NCBI RefSeq assembly: GCF_040869045.1
Contig: NC_090324.1
Coordinates: 59,859,346 to 59,923,345, forward strand
Reading direction: 5' to 3'
Source of the DNA: Eurosta solidaginis
Taxonomy: Eukaryota; Arthropoda; Insecta; Diptera; Tephritidae
DNA: 64,000 bases
Shown: positions 63,836 through 64,000 of the stretch, one piece after another
Layout of the letters: each line of letters starts with the position of its first letter
Numbering within the stretch: the first letter of the stretch is position 1
The notes under the pieces: generated by a model
Database searches by the model: none
What the model was told of the DNA's origin: nothing
Seen by the model: only the letters and a program-made list of their open reading frames with translations
Program-made: the position numbers and the translations under genes

Positions 63836-64000
63836 CGGTTCTCAACGAACCACTTGCTTTCCCTGATGAAGCCAAGAAGAAGCGAGACGTCCCCCTTCCC
63901 AACCTGTGCCAGGCTGTCGAAGAAGCGTGAGCCCAGAAAGGACTCCTCTTCCTCCTCATCCTGACAGCTTCTGCAGAGGGAGCTTGTTGGTATTCGCCAC
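63836..64000 (-). pseudogene. LINE ORF2 C-terminal scrap
   Basis: The minus strand reads LCRSCQDEEEEESFLGSRFF, DSLAQVGKGDVSLLLGFIRE and SKWFVENR before TAG at 63836-63838. A CRSC motif followed by a leucine-rich tail ending in a F-x-x-x-S/R-K-W-F pattern is usual at the C-terminus of R1/Jockey-type RT proteins. The region between CRSC and the tail is shorter than usual. The fragment runs off the window. Confidence 0.5.

Overview
The window looks like repeat-saturated, AT-rich DNA from a higher dipteran, most likely a tephritid fruit fly. This rests on roo/BEL-, gypsy-, Penelope- and DINE-1-like repeats of the kind I associate with such genomes, and no database was searched. I find no convincing host gene, tRNA or rRNA. 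Almost every recognisable protein segment comes from a degenerate mobile element.

Layout. 1-9772: a decayed BEL/Pao LTR retrotransposon (+ strand) carrying a nested minus-strand LINE (6201-9240). 9971-11560: a 5'-truncated LINE. 11640-11905: a BEL integrase scrap. 12015-16552: two DINE-1/Helentron-like elements, one with a ~130-bp minisatellite and one without. 16812-17310: a foldback palindrome. 17331-18250: an internally deleted LINE. 18239-18900: a 123-bp minisatellite. 21760-27560: a fragmented roo-like BEL on the minus strand, broken up by Helentron-like and LINE pieces. 27839-35900: two tandemly fused copies of the large Helentron-like element. 35948-36627: a second foldback. 37983-41783: three copies (two direct, one inverted) of an unclassified unit with a bare minisatellite array between them. 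42136-42711: a Helitron-like 3' end. 42993-44470: a truncated Helentron-like copy. 44500-45545: a 117-bp satellite with a 351-bp higher-order period. 46133-46553: a third foldback. 47034-52687: a full-length gypsy element with both LTRs and a GTAT target duplication. 53379-61380: a second gypsy-type element split by a hAT transposon (55253-56615) and by a tandem Penelope-like pair (56988-61001). 61408-63510: an end-to-end Helentron-like copy. 63836-64000: a LINE 3' scrap.

The most interesting signal is the Helentron-like family. In each copy the 5' subterminal motif TATACTCAG+NN is the reverse complement of a 3' subterminal motif 1-8 kb away. The variable bases differ between copies, yet they match within each copy (TT/AA, CT/AG, CG/CG). 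The same ~130-bp minisatellite monomer occurs in these elements, in a diverged form in a CTAG-ended Helitron-like fragment, and as a bare array with no element ends. Several rearrangement junctions show short microhomology, which points to recombination or template switching as the way these arrays spread. The Penelope pair, inserted as one unit inside a 10-bp target duplication with a candidate hammerhead core in each copy, is the second notable structure.
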